Under the pieces are notes generated by a model. That model did no database searches. It had not been told where the DNA came from and saw only the letters and a list, made by a program, of their open reading frames with translations. From Pseudomonas sp. C2B4 (GTDB lineage: Bacteria; Pseudomonadota; Gammaproteobacteria; Pseudomonadales; Pseudomonadaceae), in contig NZ_JABFMU010000011.1 of the NCBI RefSeq assembly GCF_013359695.1, forward strand, positions 1-64,000: a DNA stretch of 64,000 bases, given 5' to 3'. The first letter of the stretch is position 1; the number at the start of each line of letters is the position of its first letter. Below are positions 44,887 to 53,329 of the stretch, in pieces. The translations under genes were made by a program, and so were the position numbers.

Positions 44887-45159
44887 TCAGCTGTTCCAGT
44901 ACAGGGAAAAGCTGTCGTCCTCTTCCACGACGTTGCCGCCCAGGGTGATCACGTACATCAGCATTTCCTGGATGTCCCAGGGGCTGCCGGTGAGCTGCTC
45001 GACCGTGTCGCGGCGAATGTCCAGCCGGCCCTCGGCCTCGATGCGGATCATCGAAGGCTGGTGCTGGATCTCGGCATGGGGGTTGTCCTGCACGATGGCG
45101 TCGACGATCGAGCGGGCGTAGTCGGTGTCCTGCAGGTTCATGTAAACGAGGGAAGTCAT
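44887..45159 (-). CDS. dmpM: Phenol hydroxylase coupling protein P2
   Basis: 90 residues from ATG 45159, overlapping the dmpL stop by ATGA. SLVYMNLQDTDYARSIVDAIVQDNP and EGRLDIRRDTVEQLTG identify the cofactorless effector protein that couples electron transfer to oxygenation. Confidence 0.95.
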   Translation of the reverse strand: MTSLVYMNLQDTDYARSIVDAIVQDNPHAEIQHQPSMIRIEAEGRLDIRRDTVEQLTGSPWDIQEMLMYVITLGGNVVEEDDSFSLYWNS

Positions 45160-46148
45160 GGGCGTGCTCCAAGTCCGATTTTCTTCAGGCGGGCGGCGAA
45201 CTCGGTGCACACGGCATCCAGCGCCGACTCATCGAGACCCAACCCGGCCAGGGGACGCAGGGCCTCGACCGAGCGCTGGCTCCAGTGATCGATCCAGCCC
45301 TGAACCAGGTCCTTGTTGGCCTGGCTTTCGTTGACCACGGTCTTGAGCAAGCCGTCGACCCAGCGCTGGCTCTCGGCGAACCACAGGCGCATGAACTCGG
45401 TCAGCATGCCGACCTGGCCGGCGCCGTTGGCCGACAGTTGCTCGTCGAGTTTGTGGAACAGCAGCGGGTACACCAGGCCGTCGCTGACCAGGTTCTGGGC
45501 GACGGTCAGTTCGAACCAGTCGCGCACCACCAGGGTGTCCTCGACGTAGCGGCGCAGGCCCTGCCACGCAGGATCGTTGAGCCACTGCTGCTTGGCCTGG
45601 GCCAGCAGCAACACGTCGCCGTCATCAAGCATCAGGCCGATCCGCGACAGGTACTGGGCGATGCCCAAACGGTCCATGGCCTGGAACATGTGCATCTGCG
45701 TGACGCTGGTGCCGAAGCCGTCAGCAGCGATGTTGCTGTTGTTCATGTTGGCGCCCATCTCGGCGTGGCGCAGGGGCAACATCAACTGGCTGATCAGTTG
45801 GATATTGGCGCTGGACAGGCCGGCAAGCATGTCGCGCTTCTCGCAGAAGGCGTAGTCGTGCTCGGCGTTTTCCTGCATCTTGGCCCGGGCCTGGACGTAG
45901 GCGCCGTAGTAGTACTGGCGTGGGTCGGTGACCGCGTACCAGTCGGCCATGACCACCGCGGTACGTGTGGCGTCATTGAGCAACTTGTCCGGCTGCCACA
46001 GCGGCCGGTAATGAAAGTTGGTGGCCGATTCCAGGTCGAAATTGGCTTCCTGATAACGGCTGGCGACCTTGTCGCCAAACCGGCGACGGGTGTGGCTGAA
46101 GGTGTTGCGGATCGTCTCGACGGTGGTCGTCTTGATCTCGACACTCAT
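45156..46148 (-). CDS. dmpL: Phenol hydroxylase beta subunit P1
   Basis: 330 residues, helical, with RYQEANFDLESATNFHYRPLWQPDK, the standard P1 sequence. It is the structural partner of DmpN. CAGGAG ribosome site; the stop overlaps dmpM. Confidence 0.95.
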   Translation of the reverse strand: MSVEIKTTTVETIRNTFSHTRRRFGDKVASRYQEANFDLESATNFHYRPLWQPDKLLNDATRTAVVMADWYAVTDPRQYYYGAYVQARAKMQENAEHDYAFCEKRDMLAGLSSANIQLISQLMLPLRHAEMGANMNNSNIAADGFGTSVTQMHMFQAMDRLGIAQYLSRIGLMLDDGDVLLLAQAKQQWLNDPAWQGLRRYVEDTLVVRDWFELTVAQNLVSDGLVYPLLFHKLDEQLSANGAGQVGMLTEFMRLWFAESQRWVDGLLKTVVNESQANKDLVQGWIDHWSQRSVEALRPLAGLGLDESALDAVCTEFAARLKKIGLGARP

Positions 46149-46193
46149 GGAGTGGACTCCTGTGGTTATTGTTCTGTGGGTACGGTGGATGGC

Positions 46194-46448
46194 TCAGTCC
46201 GCGTCGCGGCCTTCGCCGTAGCGCCACTTGCGCGCATCGGCGTCGAGGGCCTCGCACATCTGCGTGTCCATGTGCTGCACCTGGTTGACTTCGCAAAACT
46301 GGAGGAACGCCTTGCGCGGCAATACCAGCTCGACAAACAGGTCGGGAAAGCCGATGGCGAAATCGAATTCGACGAAGGTGTCATCAGGTCCGCTGCGGAC
46401 GCGGACGTAGCGCGGCATCTGGTCGAAGTGGGTGGCAGGTTGGCTCAT
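46194..46448 (-). CDS. dmpK: Phenol hydroxylase component P0
   Basis: 84 residues from ATG 46448. RYVRVRSGPDDTFVEFDFAIGFPDLFVELVLPRKAFLQFC matches the P0 assembly factor, which aids iron loading of the oxygenase. First gene of the operon, about 25 bases from the predicted sigma-54 transcription start. Confidence 0.93.
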   Translation of the reverse strand: MSQPATHFDQMPRYVRVRSGPDDTFVEFDFAIGFPDLFVELVLPRKAFLQFCEVNQVQHMDTQMCEALDADARKWRYGEGRDAD

Positions 46449-46482
46449 GCTCGGGTACTCCCTTGTTATGGTCGGGGTACGG

Positions 46483-46498
46483 AGCAACAAGGGTGCCA
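46483..46498 (-). promoter_or_regulatory. Sigma-54 promoter of dmpKLMNOP
   Basis: On the minus strand TGGCACCCTTGTTGCT, with GG and GC ten bases apart: a near-consensus -24/-12 element, 35 bases from the dmpK ATG. Confidence 0.88.
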
Positions 46499-46617
46499 GC
46501 GTTGGAAAATCGTCTGGAATTGATTTTTTATTCGTTTAAAAACAGTCAGTTGCGATGCGAACTGATGACAAGCGAGTGACCCAGCTCCGCTAAGAAGCCC
46601 GCTCCACGGACCGACAA

Positions 46618-46670
46618 ATTGATCATTTGCTTAATCGCCTCCAGCGTCTTCGATCAAATGAACCAATCAC
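46618..46670. promoter_or_regulatory. Paired UAS-like boxes for DmpR, dmp side
   Basis: Box A TTGATCATTTGCTTAAT (46619-46635) and box B, GATCAAATGAACCAATCA (46652-46669), an inverted form with the same CATTTGATC core. Their cores are about 32 bp apart, three helical turns, and lie 120-170 bp upstream of the sigma-54 promoter, the normal place for XylR/DmpR activators. Confidence 0.65.
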
Positions 46671-46794
46671 ACGGCGATTGACTTTTCGCCCACTTTCAGG
46701 CCGCTTAGAAAAAGAGAAAACGACCTTGCCTTGCTTGAAAAACCGGTCGCTAATGATGCGTAAAAAACCGCCATTGCCTGAGCGGTACGCGTCA

Positions 46795-46806
46795 CCCCCC
46801 CCCCCC
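46795..46806. repeat. Homopolymer of 12 C in the dmpR leader
   Basis: An uninterrupted C12 tract 28 bases before the dmpR ATG. Such tracts are prone to slippage, in cells or in sequencing. Confidence 0.9.
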
Positions 46807-46834
46807 AATAACTACAACCCCAGGGGCGCAGTGA

Positions 46835-48520
46835 ATGATCACCACGTACAAGGCTTCCCAGCTCCCGCCGTCACTCAAGGATCTGAGTGATCAGGTTCGC
46901 TTTCACGGGTCCGAGGGAAAGATCTGGCTGGACGAGCAACGCATGCTGCTGATCCAGGTGTCGATGATGGCGTCCTTCAGACGCGAACTGATCGAGATGC
47001 TCGGCGTCGAGCGCGCCAAGGGTTTTTTCCTGCGCCTGGGCTATCAGTCCGGGCTCAAGGACGCGGAACTGGCGCGCAAGTTGCGGCCCCATGGCACCGA
47101 TGTCGAAATGTTCTTCACCGGTCCGCAACTGCACTCGCTCAAGGGCATGGTCAATGTCCGCCCGCAGGCAATCGATATCGATCTGGAGAACGGCCAGTTC
47201 TACGCCGACATCGAATGGCAGGACTCCTTCGAAGTGGAAAACTGCCAGAGCGAGAACCTGCATTCCGAGCAACCTGTGTGCTGGATGCTGCTCGGTTATG
47301 CCATCAGCTACAGCTCGTTTTTTCTCGGACGGCAGATCATCTACAAGGAGGTCAGCTGTCGCGGTTGCGGTGATGCGCAATGCCGGATCATCGGCAAACC
47401 GGCCGAGCAATGGGACGATGCCGAAGAGATCATGCGTTACTTCCAGAGCGACCCGATCATCGACGAACTGCAAGCGTTGCAAGTGCAGGTGGCGAACATG
47501 CGCCAGCGCTTGCAGATCGAGGCCGGCAAGTTCTACGGCATCGGCCAGTCGGCGATCTATCGCCGCACCTGCGCGCTGATCGACAAGGTGGCCCTGGGCA
47601 AGGCGTCGGTGTTGCTGCTGGGCGAGACCGGCGTGGGCAAGGAAGTCATCGCCCGCAGCCTGCACCTGCGCAGCGAACGTGCGGGCGGGCCCTTCATCGC
47701 GCTGAACTGCGCCGCGATCCCGGCGGACCTGATCGAGGCCGAACTGTTCGGCGTGGAAAAAGGCGCCTACACCGGCGCTCAGCAGTCACGCATGGGCCGC
47801 TTCGAGCGGGCCAATGGCGGCACGCTGTTCCTCGATGAAATCGTCGAACTGAGCCCTCGCGCCCAAGCCACGCTGCTGCGCGTGTTGCAGGAACAGGAAC
47901 TGGAACGAGTCGGTGATTCGCAGACCCGCAAGGTCGACGTGCGCGTCATCACCGCCACCCACGAGGACCTCGAAAACGCCGTCAAGCAAGGCCGTTTCCG
48001 CGCCGACCTGTTCTATCGCCTGAACGTGTTCCCGGTGCGTATCCCGGCCTTGCGTGACCGTCGCGAAGACATCCCGCTGCTGATCGAGCACTTCCTGGAA
48101 AAACTCCACGCCAGCTACAAGAAAAAGACCCTCGGCCTGTCTGACCGGGCCTTGCAGATGTGCCTGCACTACGACTGGCCCGGCAACATCCGCGAGCTGG
48201 AAAACCTGATGGAACGCGGCGTGATCATCACCGACGAGAACCAGAGCATCACCGTCGACGCCCTCTTCCCGCACTCACCGCAACAGGCCGAAAGCATTGG
48301 CCTGGCCAGTGACGGGCGGCTGGTCAAATCAACGTCGACGCCCGGCCAGGACTGGGTCGACCGGATCATCGACAGTGGCATCGCCCTGGACTCGGTGGAG
48401 GATGCGTTGATTCATGCGGCCATGGAACGCAGCCAGCAGAACGTCTCGGAAGCGGCGCGCCTGCTGGGCATCACCCGTCCTGCGCTGGCTTACCGCTTGA
48501 AGAAATCCCCCACGGGTTGA
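46835..48520 (+). CDS. dmpR: Sigma-54-dependent phenol-responsive activator (DmpR/XylR family)
   Basis: 561 residues. An N-terminal aromatic-sensing XylR_N domain (about 15-115) is followed by a V4R segment ([16 protein letters not shown] near 170-185). The AAA+ domain (240-470) has Walker A GETGVGKE, a GAYTGA loop (GAFTGA variant) and Walker [11 protein letters not shown] Fis-type HTH is at the end ([22 protein letters not shown]). It is divergent from dmpK. Direct phenol binding should free the AAA+ domain to drive sigma-54 promoters. Confidence 0.95.
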   Translation: MITTYKASQLPPSLKDLSDQVRFHGSEGKIWLDEQRMLLIQVSMMASFRRELIEMLGVERAKGFFLRLGYQSGLKDAELARKLRPHGTDVEMFFTGPQLHSLKGMVNVRPQAIDIDLENGQFYADIEWQDSFEVENCQSENLHSEQPVCWMLLGYAISYSSFFLGRQIIYKEVSCRGCGDAQCRIIGKPAEQWDDAEEIMRYFQSDPIIDELQALQVQVANMRQRLQIEAGKFYGIGQSAIYRRTCALIDKVALGKASVLLLGETGVGKEVIARSLHLRSERAGGPFIALNCAAIPADLIEAELFGVEKGAYTGAQQSRMGRFERANGGTLFLDEIVELSPRAQATLLRVLQEQELERVGDSQTRKVDVRVITATHEDLENAVKQGRFRADLFYRLNVFPVRIPALRDRREDIPLLIEHFLEKLHASYKKKTLGLSDRALQMCLHYDWPGNIRELENLMERGVIITDENQSITVDALFPHSPQQAESIGLASDGRLVKSTSTPGQDWVDRIIDSGIALDSVEDALIHAAMERSQQNVSEAARLLGITRPALAYRLKKSPTG

Positions 48521-48563
48521 TCATTTGAATAACCCTCCTGGCCGGCACTGATCATTTGCTCAA
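48517..48563 (+). promoter_or_regulatory. Paired UAS-like boxes for DmpR, catA side
   Basis: TTGATCATTTGAATAA (48517-48532) covers the dmpR stop codon, and TGATCATTTGCTCAA (48549-48563) is the loop of the dmpR terminator. They share the core TGATCATTTG with box A upstream of dmpK and are 31 bp apart, almost the same phase as the dmp pair. They lie 148-194 bp upstream of the catA sigma-54 promoter. Confidence 0.65.
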
Positions 48564-48581
48564 CGCCGGCCTGTTTTTTTT
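48540..48581 (+). terminator. Rho-independent terminator of dmpR
   Basis: GGCCGGC (48540-48546) pairs with GCCGGCC (48565-48571), then T and G and a run of eight T. The 18-base loop contains a UAS-like box. A weaker GGGTT/AACCC hairpin (48514-48535) comes just before it. Confidence 0.85.
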
Positions 48582-48680
48582 GTGGGAGCGAGCCTGCTCG
48601 CGAAGGTCGTGAACGAAGACGCGTAGAGTCAGTCCCCCCGCGGCGCCATTGAGCTTTTCGCGAGCAGGCTCGCTCCCACA
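48581..48680. repeat. REPIN between UAS boxes and catA promoter
   Basis: Standard doublet that starts at the end of the terminator T run and stops 30 bases before the sigma-54 promoter, so it forms the spacer between enhancer and promoter. Confidence 0.88.
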
Positions 48681-48709
48681 GGGGTGACAGACAGGGTTCA
48701 CTCACGCAT

Positions 48710-48725
48710 TGGCACCCAGCTTGCT
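48710..48725 (+). promoter_or_regulatory. Sigma-54 promoter of catA
   Basis: TGGCACCCAGCTTGCT: the -24 half is identical to the dmpK promoter, and GG and GC have ten bases between them. The predicted start lies about 33 bases before the catA ATG. Confidence 0.85.
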
Positions 48726-48768
48726 ATGACTTGAAGCACTGCCTTCAACCACAACAAGAGCCTGCCCC

Positions 48769-49698
48769 ATGACCGTGAAACTGTCCCACACCGAAGCTGC
48801 CCGGCAATTCCTCGACGAGGCCAGCGGCCTGACCCACCACGCGGGTAACCCGCGCTTGAAGGTGGTGGTCAATGCCATCCTCCAGCACACCGTGCAAATC
48901 ATCGAGATCCACCAGATCAGCCCCGAGGAATTCTGGACGGCGGTCAATTACCTCAACGAACTCGGTGCCCGCGGTGAGGCCGGTTTGCTGGCCGCCGGTT
49001 TGGGCCTTGAGCATTACCTTGACCTGTTGCTCGATGCCAAGGATCAGCAGGCCGGCATTCACGGCGGCACGCCGAGGACCATCGAAGGCCCGCTGTATGT
49101 CGCGGGCGCGCCGTTGTCCGAGCATGAAGCGCGGCTGGACGACGGGCAGGATGCGGGCACGGTGCTGTTCATGCAGGGTCGGGTTTTCGATCTGGCGGGG
49201 CAACCGCTGGCGGGCGCAGTGGTGGACGTTTGGCACGCCAACACCCAAGGCAACTATTCGTACTTCGACCCCAATCAGTCGGCGTTCAACCTGCGTCGCC
49301 GGATCGTCACCGATGACCAGGGCAACTACCGCTTTCGCAGCATCGTGCCGAGCGGCTATGGCTGCCCACCGGATGGCCCGACCCAGAAACTGCTGGACGG
49401 CATTGGTCGCCATGGCCAGCGCCCGGCGCATATCCACTTTTTTCTCAGCGCACCGGGTTACCGCCACCTGACCACGCAGATCAACCTGGCGGGCGACCAA
49501 TACCTGCACGACGATTTTGCCTATGCCACGCGGGATGAGTTGATCGCCGACATCCGCTTCAACGACGATCCGGCTGCGTGCAAGGAGAAAGGTGTCGAGG
49601 GGCGGTTCGCAGAAATCACTTTCGACTTCACCCTGCATCCGAGCCGCGACGCTGGCGATGAAAGCCGTCGCCAGCGGGTGCGTGCATTGGAATCCTGA
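48769..49698 (+). CDS. catA: Catechol 1,2-dioxygenase
   Basis: 309 residues. Intradiol dioxygenase with the Fe(III) ligands Tyr (EGPLYVAGAP), Tyr (NYRFRSIVPSGYG) and two His (QRPAHIHFFLS); the N-terminal dimerisation helix domain is complete. It opens catechol, the product of phenol hydroxylase, to cis,cis-muconate. catB and catC are not nearby, so this is a catA separated from the beta-ketoadipate genes and placed next to dmpR. Its sigma-54 promoter is unusual for catA, which is normally under CatR or BenR. Confidence 0.95.
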   Translation: MTVKLSHTEAARQFLDEASGLTHHAGNPRLKVVVNAILQHTVQIIEIHQISPEEFWTAVNYLNELGARGEAGLLAAGLGLEHYLDLLLDAKDQQAGIHGGTPRTIEGPLYVAGAPLSEHEARLDDGQDAGTVLFMQGRVFDLAGQPLAGAVVDVWHANTQGNYSYFDPNQSAFNLRRRIVTDDQGNYRFRSIVPSGYGCPPDGPTQKLLDGIGRHGQRPAHIHFFLSAPGYRHLTTQINLAGDQYLHDDFAYATRDELIADIRFNDDPAACKEKGVEGRFAEITFDFTLHPSRDAGDESRRQRVRALES

Positions 49699-49708
49699 AG
49701 CACGCCCC

Positions 49709-49905
49709 CTGTAGGAGCTGCCGCAGGCTGCGATCTTTTGATTTTGCGTACAGACGCGGGACCTGTGGGAGCGAGCTTGCTCGCGATGGCGGCGTGTCAG
49801 GCACTGCTGATGTTGAATGTGCCGGCCTCATCGCGAGCAAGCTCGCTCCCACAGGGGAATGCGTACTCCCGCAGGGGCTACTGCAGGCTGCGATTTTTTT
49901 GCAGC
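49709..49905. repeat. REP cluster with a REPIN and two GAGCTGCCGCAGGCTGCGA-type elements
   Basis: A standard REPIN (TGTGGGAGCGAGCTTGCTCG variant, 49764-49853) is flanked by TGTAGGAGCTGCCGCAGGC at 49711 and a degenerate GCAGGGGCTACTGCAGGCTG at 49871. These are of a second REP family. The cluster lies between convergent catA and the porin gene. Confidence 0.8.
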
Positions 49906-49933
49906 CTCGTTTCACACGACAGCTGCACACGCT

Positions 49934-51253
49934 TTACAACAACGGAATCGCATAGTTGATGATGAACCGGCTCTGATCGACATCCCGGCCCGCATCGGTG
50001 TTCGACTGGCCGTTACGCAACGAGAAGCCGACGTTCTTGAACGTACCCGACTGAATCACATAGTCCAGGGTCATGTCGCGCTCCCATTCCGATTGATCCC
50101 CGCTGTTCTGTACCTTGATCCCGGTGCCTTTGAGGTAGGCGATCGACGCCCTCAGCCCCGGCACGCCCAGCGCCGCGAAGTCATAGGTGTACTGACCGAA
50201 ACGGGTCTGCTCGCCCGCCCGGGTGAAGCTCTGGATCATGCGGTCAGTAGGCAGGTAGACGCTGCCGCCACCGGCGCCTTTATCCGGCAGGCTGCCCTGG
50301 TTGGGCTGGACAAAGTTGCTGCCATCCCCGACCTGTTGATACCCCAGCGCCACCGCGTGACCGCCATTGGCATAGGTGATCATCGCGGCCCAAGTGTTGT
50401 TGTCGATTTCACCGTCGTTGTTTTCGGTGTAACCCGACACCCGATAGCCTTGTGCCCGGCCAGCGGCCGAACTGTTGGCACCGCTCGAGGTGGTGCGGAA
50501 GTAACGCAGGTCGGTGGTGATCGAACTGGTGCTGTCGATGGGCAAGAGGTGGGTCAGGCCGAAGAAGTTCTGGTTGTAGAAATCCTCCAGCTGAGCGAAG
50601 TAGTACTGGGCCTTGAGGTTTTTGGTGACCTCATAGTCGCCGCCGGCGAAGTAAAACTTGTTGCTGTCCCGGGTGGCGCCGGCGACCGACAGACCGGTGC
50701 GATCCGTCGAGGCACGCCCCACGGCCTGCTCCAGCAAACCGCCGGTCAAGGTCAGGCCATCGATGTCTTTGGAAGTGACCTGGGTGCCGGTGAACGACTG
50801 CGGCAACACGCGGGCATCGTTGGAAATCAGGATCGGCAGTTTTGGCAACAGCGTGCCGTAGCGCAACTCGGTTTTACTGATGCGCATCTTCGCGGTCGGG
50901 CCGAAACTGCTCCAGCTGTCGGCGGCATCGTCACCGTCCGACGGGATCATGCCGCTGCCGACGTGGCGCCCTTTTCCGCTGTCCAGCGTCACGCCGAGCA
51001 GGGCCTGGGCATCGAGGCCGAAACCGACCGCGCCCTGGGTGAAACCGGATTCGTAGCGCAACACGAAGCCCTGGGCGGTTTCTTCGGTTTTCGACGGGGC
51101 GGCGGTGCCGTCGCGGTTGTCGCTGTTGAAGTACAGGGTGCGCATCGACAGTGTGGCTTTGCTGTCTTCGAAAAAGCCGTGGGTATCGGCGGCCTGGGCG
51201 CACACCGAGCCGGTGGCTAGAAGAATCGCAGTGGGAATTGCTCGTTTGAACAT
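49934..51253 (-). CDS. OprD-family outer-membrane porin
   Basis: 439 residues with a signal peptide ending at AQA. HGFFEDSKATLSMRTLYFN and YGTLLPKLPILISNDARVLPQSFTG are OprD signatures; the C-terminus is a barrel strand (RFIINYAIPLL). OccK/BenF-type members admit carboxylates including aromatic acids. Placed beside catA, it may serve aromatic uptake, but no substrate can be assigned. Confidence 0.9.
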   Translation of the reverse strand: MFKRAIPTAILLATGSVCAQAADTHGFFEDSKATLSMRTLYFNSDNRDGTAAPSKTEETAQGFVLRYESGFTQGAVGFGLDAQALLGVTLDSGKGRHVGSGMIPSDGDDAADSWSSFGPTAKMRISKTELRYGTLLPKLPILISNDARVLPQSFTGTQVTSKDIDGLTLTGGLLEQAVGRASTDRTGLSVAGATRDSNKFYFAGGDYEVTKNLKAQYYFAQLEDFYNQNFFGLTHLLPIDSTSSITTDLRYFRTTSSGANSSAAGRAQGYRVSGYTENNDGEIDNNTWAAMITYANGGHAVALGYQQVGDGSNFVQPNQGSLPDKGAGGGSVYLPTDRMIQSFTRAGEQTRFGQYTYDFAALGVPGLRASIAYLKGTGIKVQNSGDQSEWERDMTLDYVIQSGTFKNVGFSLRNGQSNTDAGRDVDQSRFIINYAIPLL

Positions 51254-51897
51254 ACGGGGCTCCTGGGAATTTCTTATCGTTATTTGGGTGTTTCGTTGCT
51301 AATTCGGGCGCGCAAAATTCCGCGCCCGATGAATGAACATGGGTGTCATGTTTTTTTGTTTTCTAGCGGCGTGCGCATTTATGGATTGGCGGGTCACTTT
51401 GGAGAGCCAAAGCGCGGCAGCCTGACAGCCGACCTGGCTGTTACGGGTGCATTCAATCCCCTGTGGGAGCGTGGCTTGCCCGCGATGACGGCCTGACAGC
51501 CGCCCCACCCCTCACAGATATGTCCCTGATCCAAATGTGGGAGCGAGCCTGCTCGCGAATGGGCCATGCCAGCCAACATTTGTGCTGTATGACACACCGC
51601 CTTCGCGAGCAGGCTCGCTCCCACAATGGATCGGCACCCCCCCTGCTTTTCACCACCCATCAGGCCGACGTCAAAACTCGTGAAACTCTTAAAACATTTC
51701 AGGAAGCGATTATCAAACAAGATGAAAGTAGTTTTCGTAGAGGGATAAGGCTTGTCGCGCAGAGATACGAATTGCCGACGTAATTGAAAATCCTGCCATC
51801 GGGTTTTCATCGACTCATTCCTGCCCGCATCAAACATCGCGCCCTGCCCAACGATGGTCGATACTGCTTTTCACCCCCCGTACCGAGGAAAAGCAAG
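51254..51897. other. 644-base gap between porin and GST genes
   Basis: Contains a perfect 8-bp hairpin CGGGCGCG/CGCGCCCG at 51305-51328 (possible 5' leader structure of the porin transcript), a single REP TGTGGGAGCGTGGCTTGCC at 51462-51487, and a REPIN at 51536-51625. The remaining bases (51640-51897) show no gene. An open frame at 51394-51837 is read through the repeats and is not believed. Confidence 0.55.
51536..51625. repeat. REPIN
   Basis: Standard TGTGGGAG...CTCCCACA doublet, 46 bases after a lone REP of the GCGTGGCTTGCC type. Confidence 0.88.
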
Positions 51898-52560
51898 ATG
51901 CCCCTGACTCTGTACTACCACCCCCTCTCATCCTTCTGCCACAAGGTCCTGATCGCGCTCTACGAACACGGCATCGCATTCGAGAAGCGCATCATCGACC
52001 TGGCCAATGAGGCCGACCGGGCCGAGCTTCGTTCGCTGTGGCCAATCGGCAAATTCCCGGTCATCCGTGATCACGACCGGCAGCGCAACGTGCCGGAATC
52101 GAGTGTCATCATCGAGTACCTGGACCAGCTGTATGTCGGCCAGCATCAGCTGATTCCCGACGATTGGGACACGGCGTTGCAGGTGCGGTTGTGGGACCGC
52201 TTTTTCGACTGCCACGTCCAGGAGCCGATGCAACAGATCGTCGCCGATCGCCTGTACGCCACCCACGGCGACCTGACCAAACAACGCACCGCCCTGCTGA
52301 CCGCCTACACCCTGCTCGAGCGCCAGCTACAGGACAGAACCTGGGTTGCCAGCCCGGACTTCAGCCTGGCCGATTGCTCCGCCGCCCCGGCCCTGTTCTA
52401 TGCCAGCACCCTCGTGCCCTTCCCCGCCGGCTGCCAGAACCTGAGTGCGTACTTCGAGCGTTTGACCCAGCGACCGTCGTTCCAGCAGGTCATCAAGGAA
52501 GCCAGGCCCTGGTTTTCCTACTACCCCTATGCCGAGGCCATTCCTGAACGGTTTCGCTAG
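51898..52560 (+). CDS. Glutathione S-transferase family protein
   Basis: 220 residues from ATG 51898 (GAGGAAAAG upstream). A thioredoxin-like N-domain (LTLYYHPLSSFCHKVLIALYEHGI) with the SSFC element and the PESSVIIEYL glutathione-binding motif; a helical C-domain with FSLADCSAAPALFYA. Substrate unknown. Confidence 0.9.
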   Translation: MPLTLYYHPLSSFCHKVLIALYEHGIAFEKRIIDLANEADRAELRSLWPIGKFPVIRDHDRQRNVPESSVIIEYLDQLYVGQHQLIPDDWDTALQVRLWDRFFDCHVQEPMQQIVADRLYATHGDLTKQRTALLTAYTLLERQLQDRTWVASPDFSLADCSAAPALFYASTLVPFPAGCQNLSAYFERLTQRPSFQQVIKEARPWFSYYPYAEAIPERFR

Positions 52561-52667
52561 CCGCCAGACCACTTGATCGAGGCCGCCCGACGCTTGGCCC
52601 GCGCTTTGCTTTAGCTGATTTCGCTGAAGGGTAAACACCCACATTGGTGGAATCGCTGGAGGTACGC

Positions 52668-52952
52668 ATGGCGGGGCAAGCAACGCTGGCAGTGGTGTTG
52701 GCTGTACTGGCGGCTATCGTGATCGTCATGGCCGCGGTGTTCGTGGCCGCCGCGGCGGCGCTGGTCACGGCGGCCACCTTCAGCGCCATCGGCATTGCCG
52801 ACAAGGTCATGCCGGACATTCAGCCCCTGGCCGTCCTGGCCCTCACGCCGAACCAGGCAATGATCATGGCGACCATGCAAGCCGGGGGGCTGACGACCAT
52901 CACCGAGTTCATGCAGCAACTCAATCTGGTCATGATCACGGCCACGCTCTAA
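52668..52952 (+). CDS. Small hydrophobic protein of unknown function
   Basis: 94 residues from ATG 52668, with a strong GGAGG five bases away. The first 50 residues are an Ala/Val/Ile-rich stretch long enough for one or two membrane helices; a Met/Thr-rich amphipathic tail follows. I do not recognise a family. Size and hydrophobicity would also suit an inner-membrane regulatory peptide or toxin-like protein. Confidence 0.55.
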   Translation: MAGQATLAVVLAVLAAIVIVMAAVFVAAAAALVTAATFSAIGIADKVMPDIQPLAVLALTPNQAMIMATMQAGGLTTITEFMQQLNLVMITATL

Positions 52953-52966
52953 CACCCCCCCTCCCT

Positions 52967-53145
52967 TGTGGGAGCGAGCCTTTGTGGCGAGGGGATTTAG
53001 CGAAACGTCGCACCGCCCCGCTCGGCTGCGAAGCAGTCGTAAAACCATCGTCCGCAGAGTATCTGATACGCAGTGGCTTTCGATTTCGGGGCTGCTGCGC
53101 AGCCAACGGGGATAAATCCCCTCGCCACAAAGGCTCGCTCCCACA
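52967..53145. repeat. Long inverted repeat, TGTGGCGAGGGGATTTA family
   Basis: Arms begin TGTGGGAGCGAGCCTTTGTG and continue into GGCGAGGGGATTTA. The inner part includes GCGAAACGTCGCACCGCCCC, shared with the copy at 58252. It fills most of the 377-base gap before the cystathionine beta-synthase gene; the rest (53146-53329) holds its promoter. Confidence 0.85.
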
Positions 53146-53329
53146 GGATTTTTCTGTTGCCCCGTAAAGCCAACCCATCACAGGGAAATTCCCCAATATC
53201 GGGGGGACTTTCGCCGGGCCGGTTGCGCGGGTGGCGATCCGGGCCTATGGTCCAGACGAAGCATTGCCACAACCCATGCGTTGAAGGTTGATGGCAATCC
53301 ACCGAGGATCCAAGCAGCGAGGTGACGAC

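Noticed and set aside
51394..51837. A 147-codon minus-strand frame before the GST gene
   Set aside because: Much of it is read through a REPIN and a lone REP element, as happens in many places with the motif ERACSRRR or GASLLAKA; no support otherwise.
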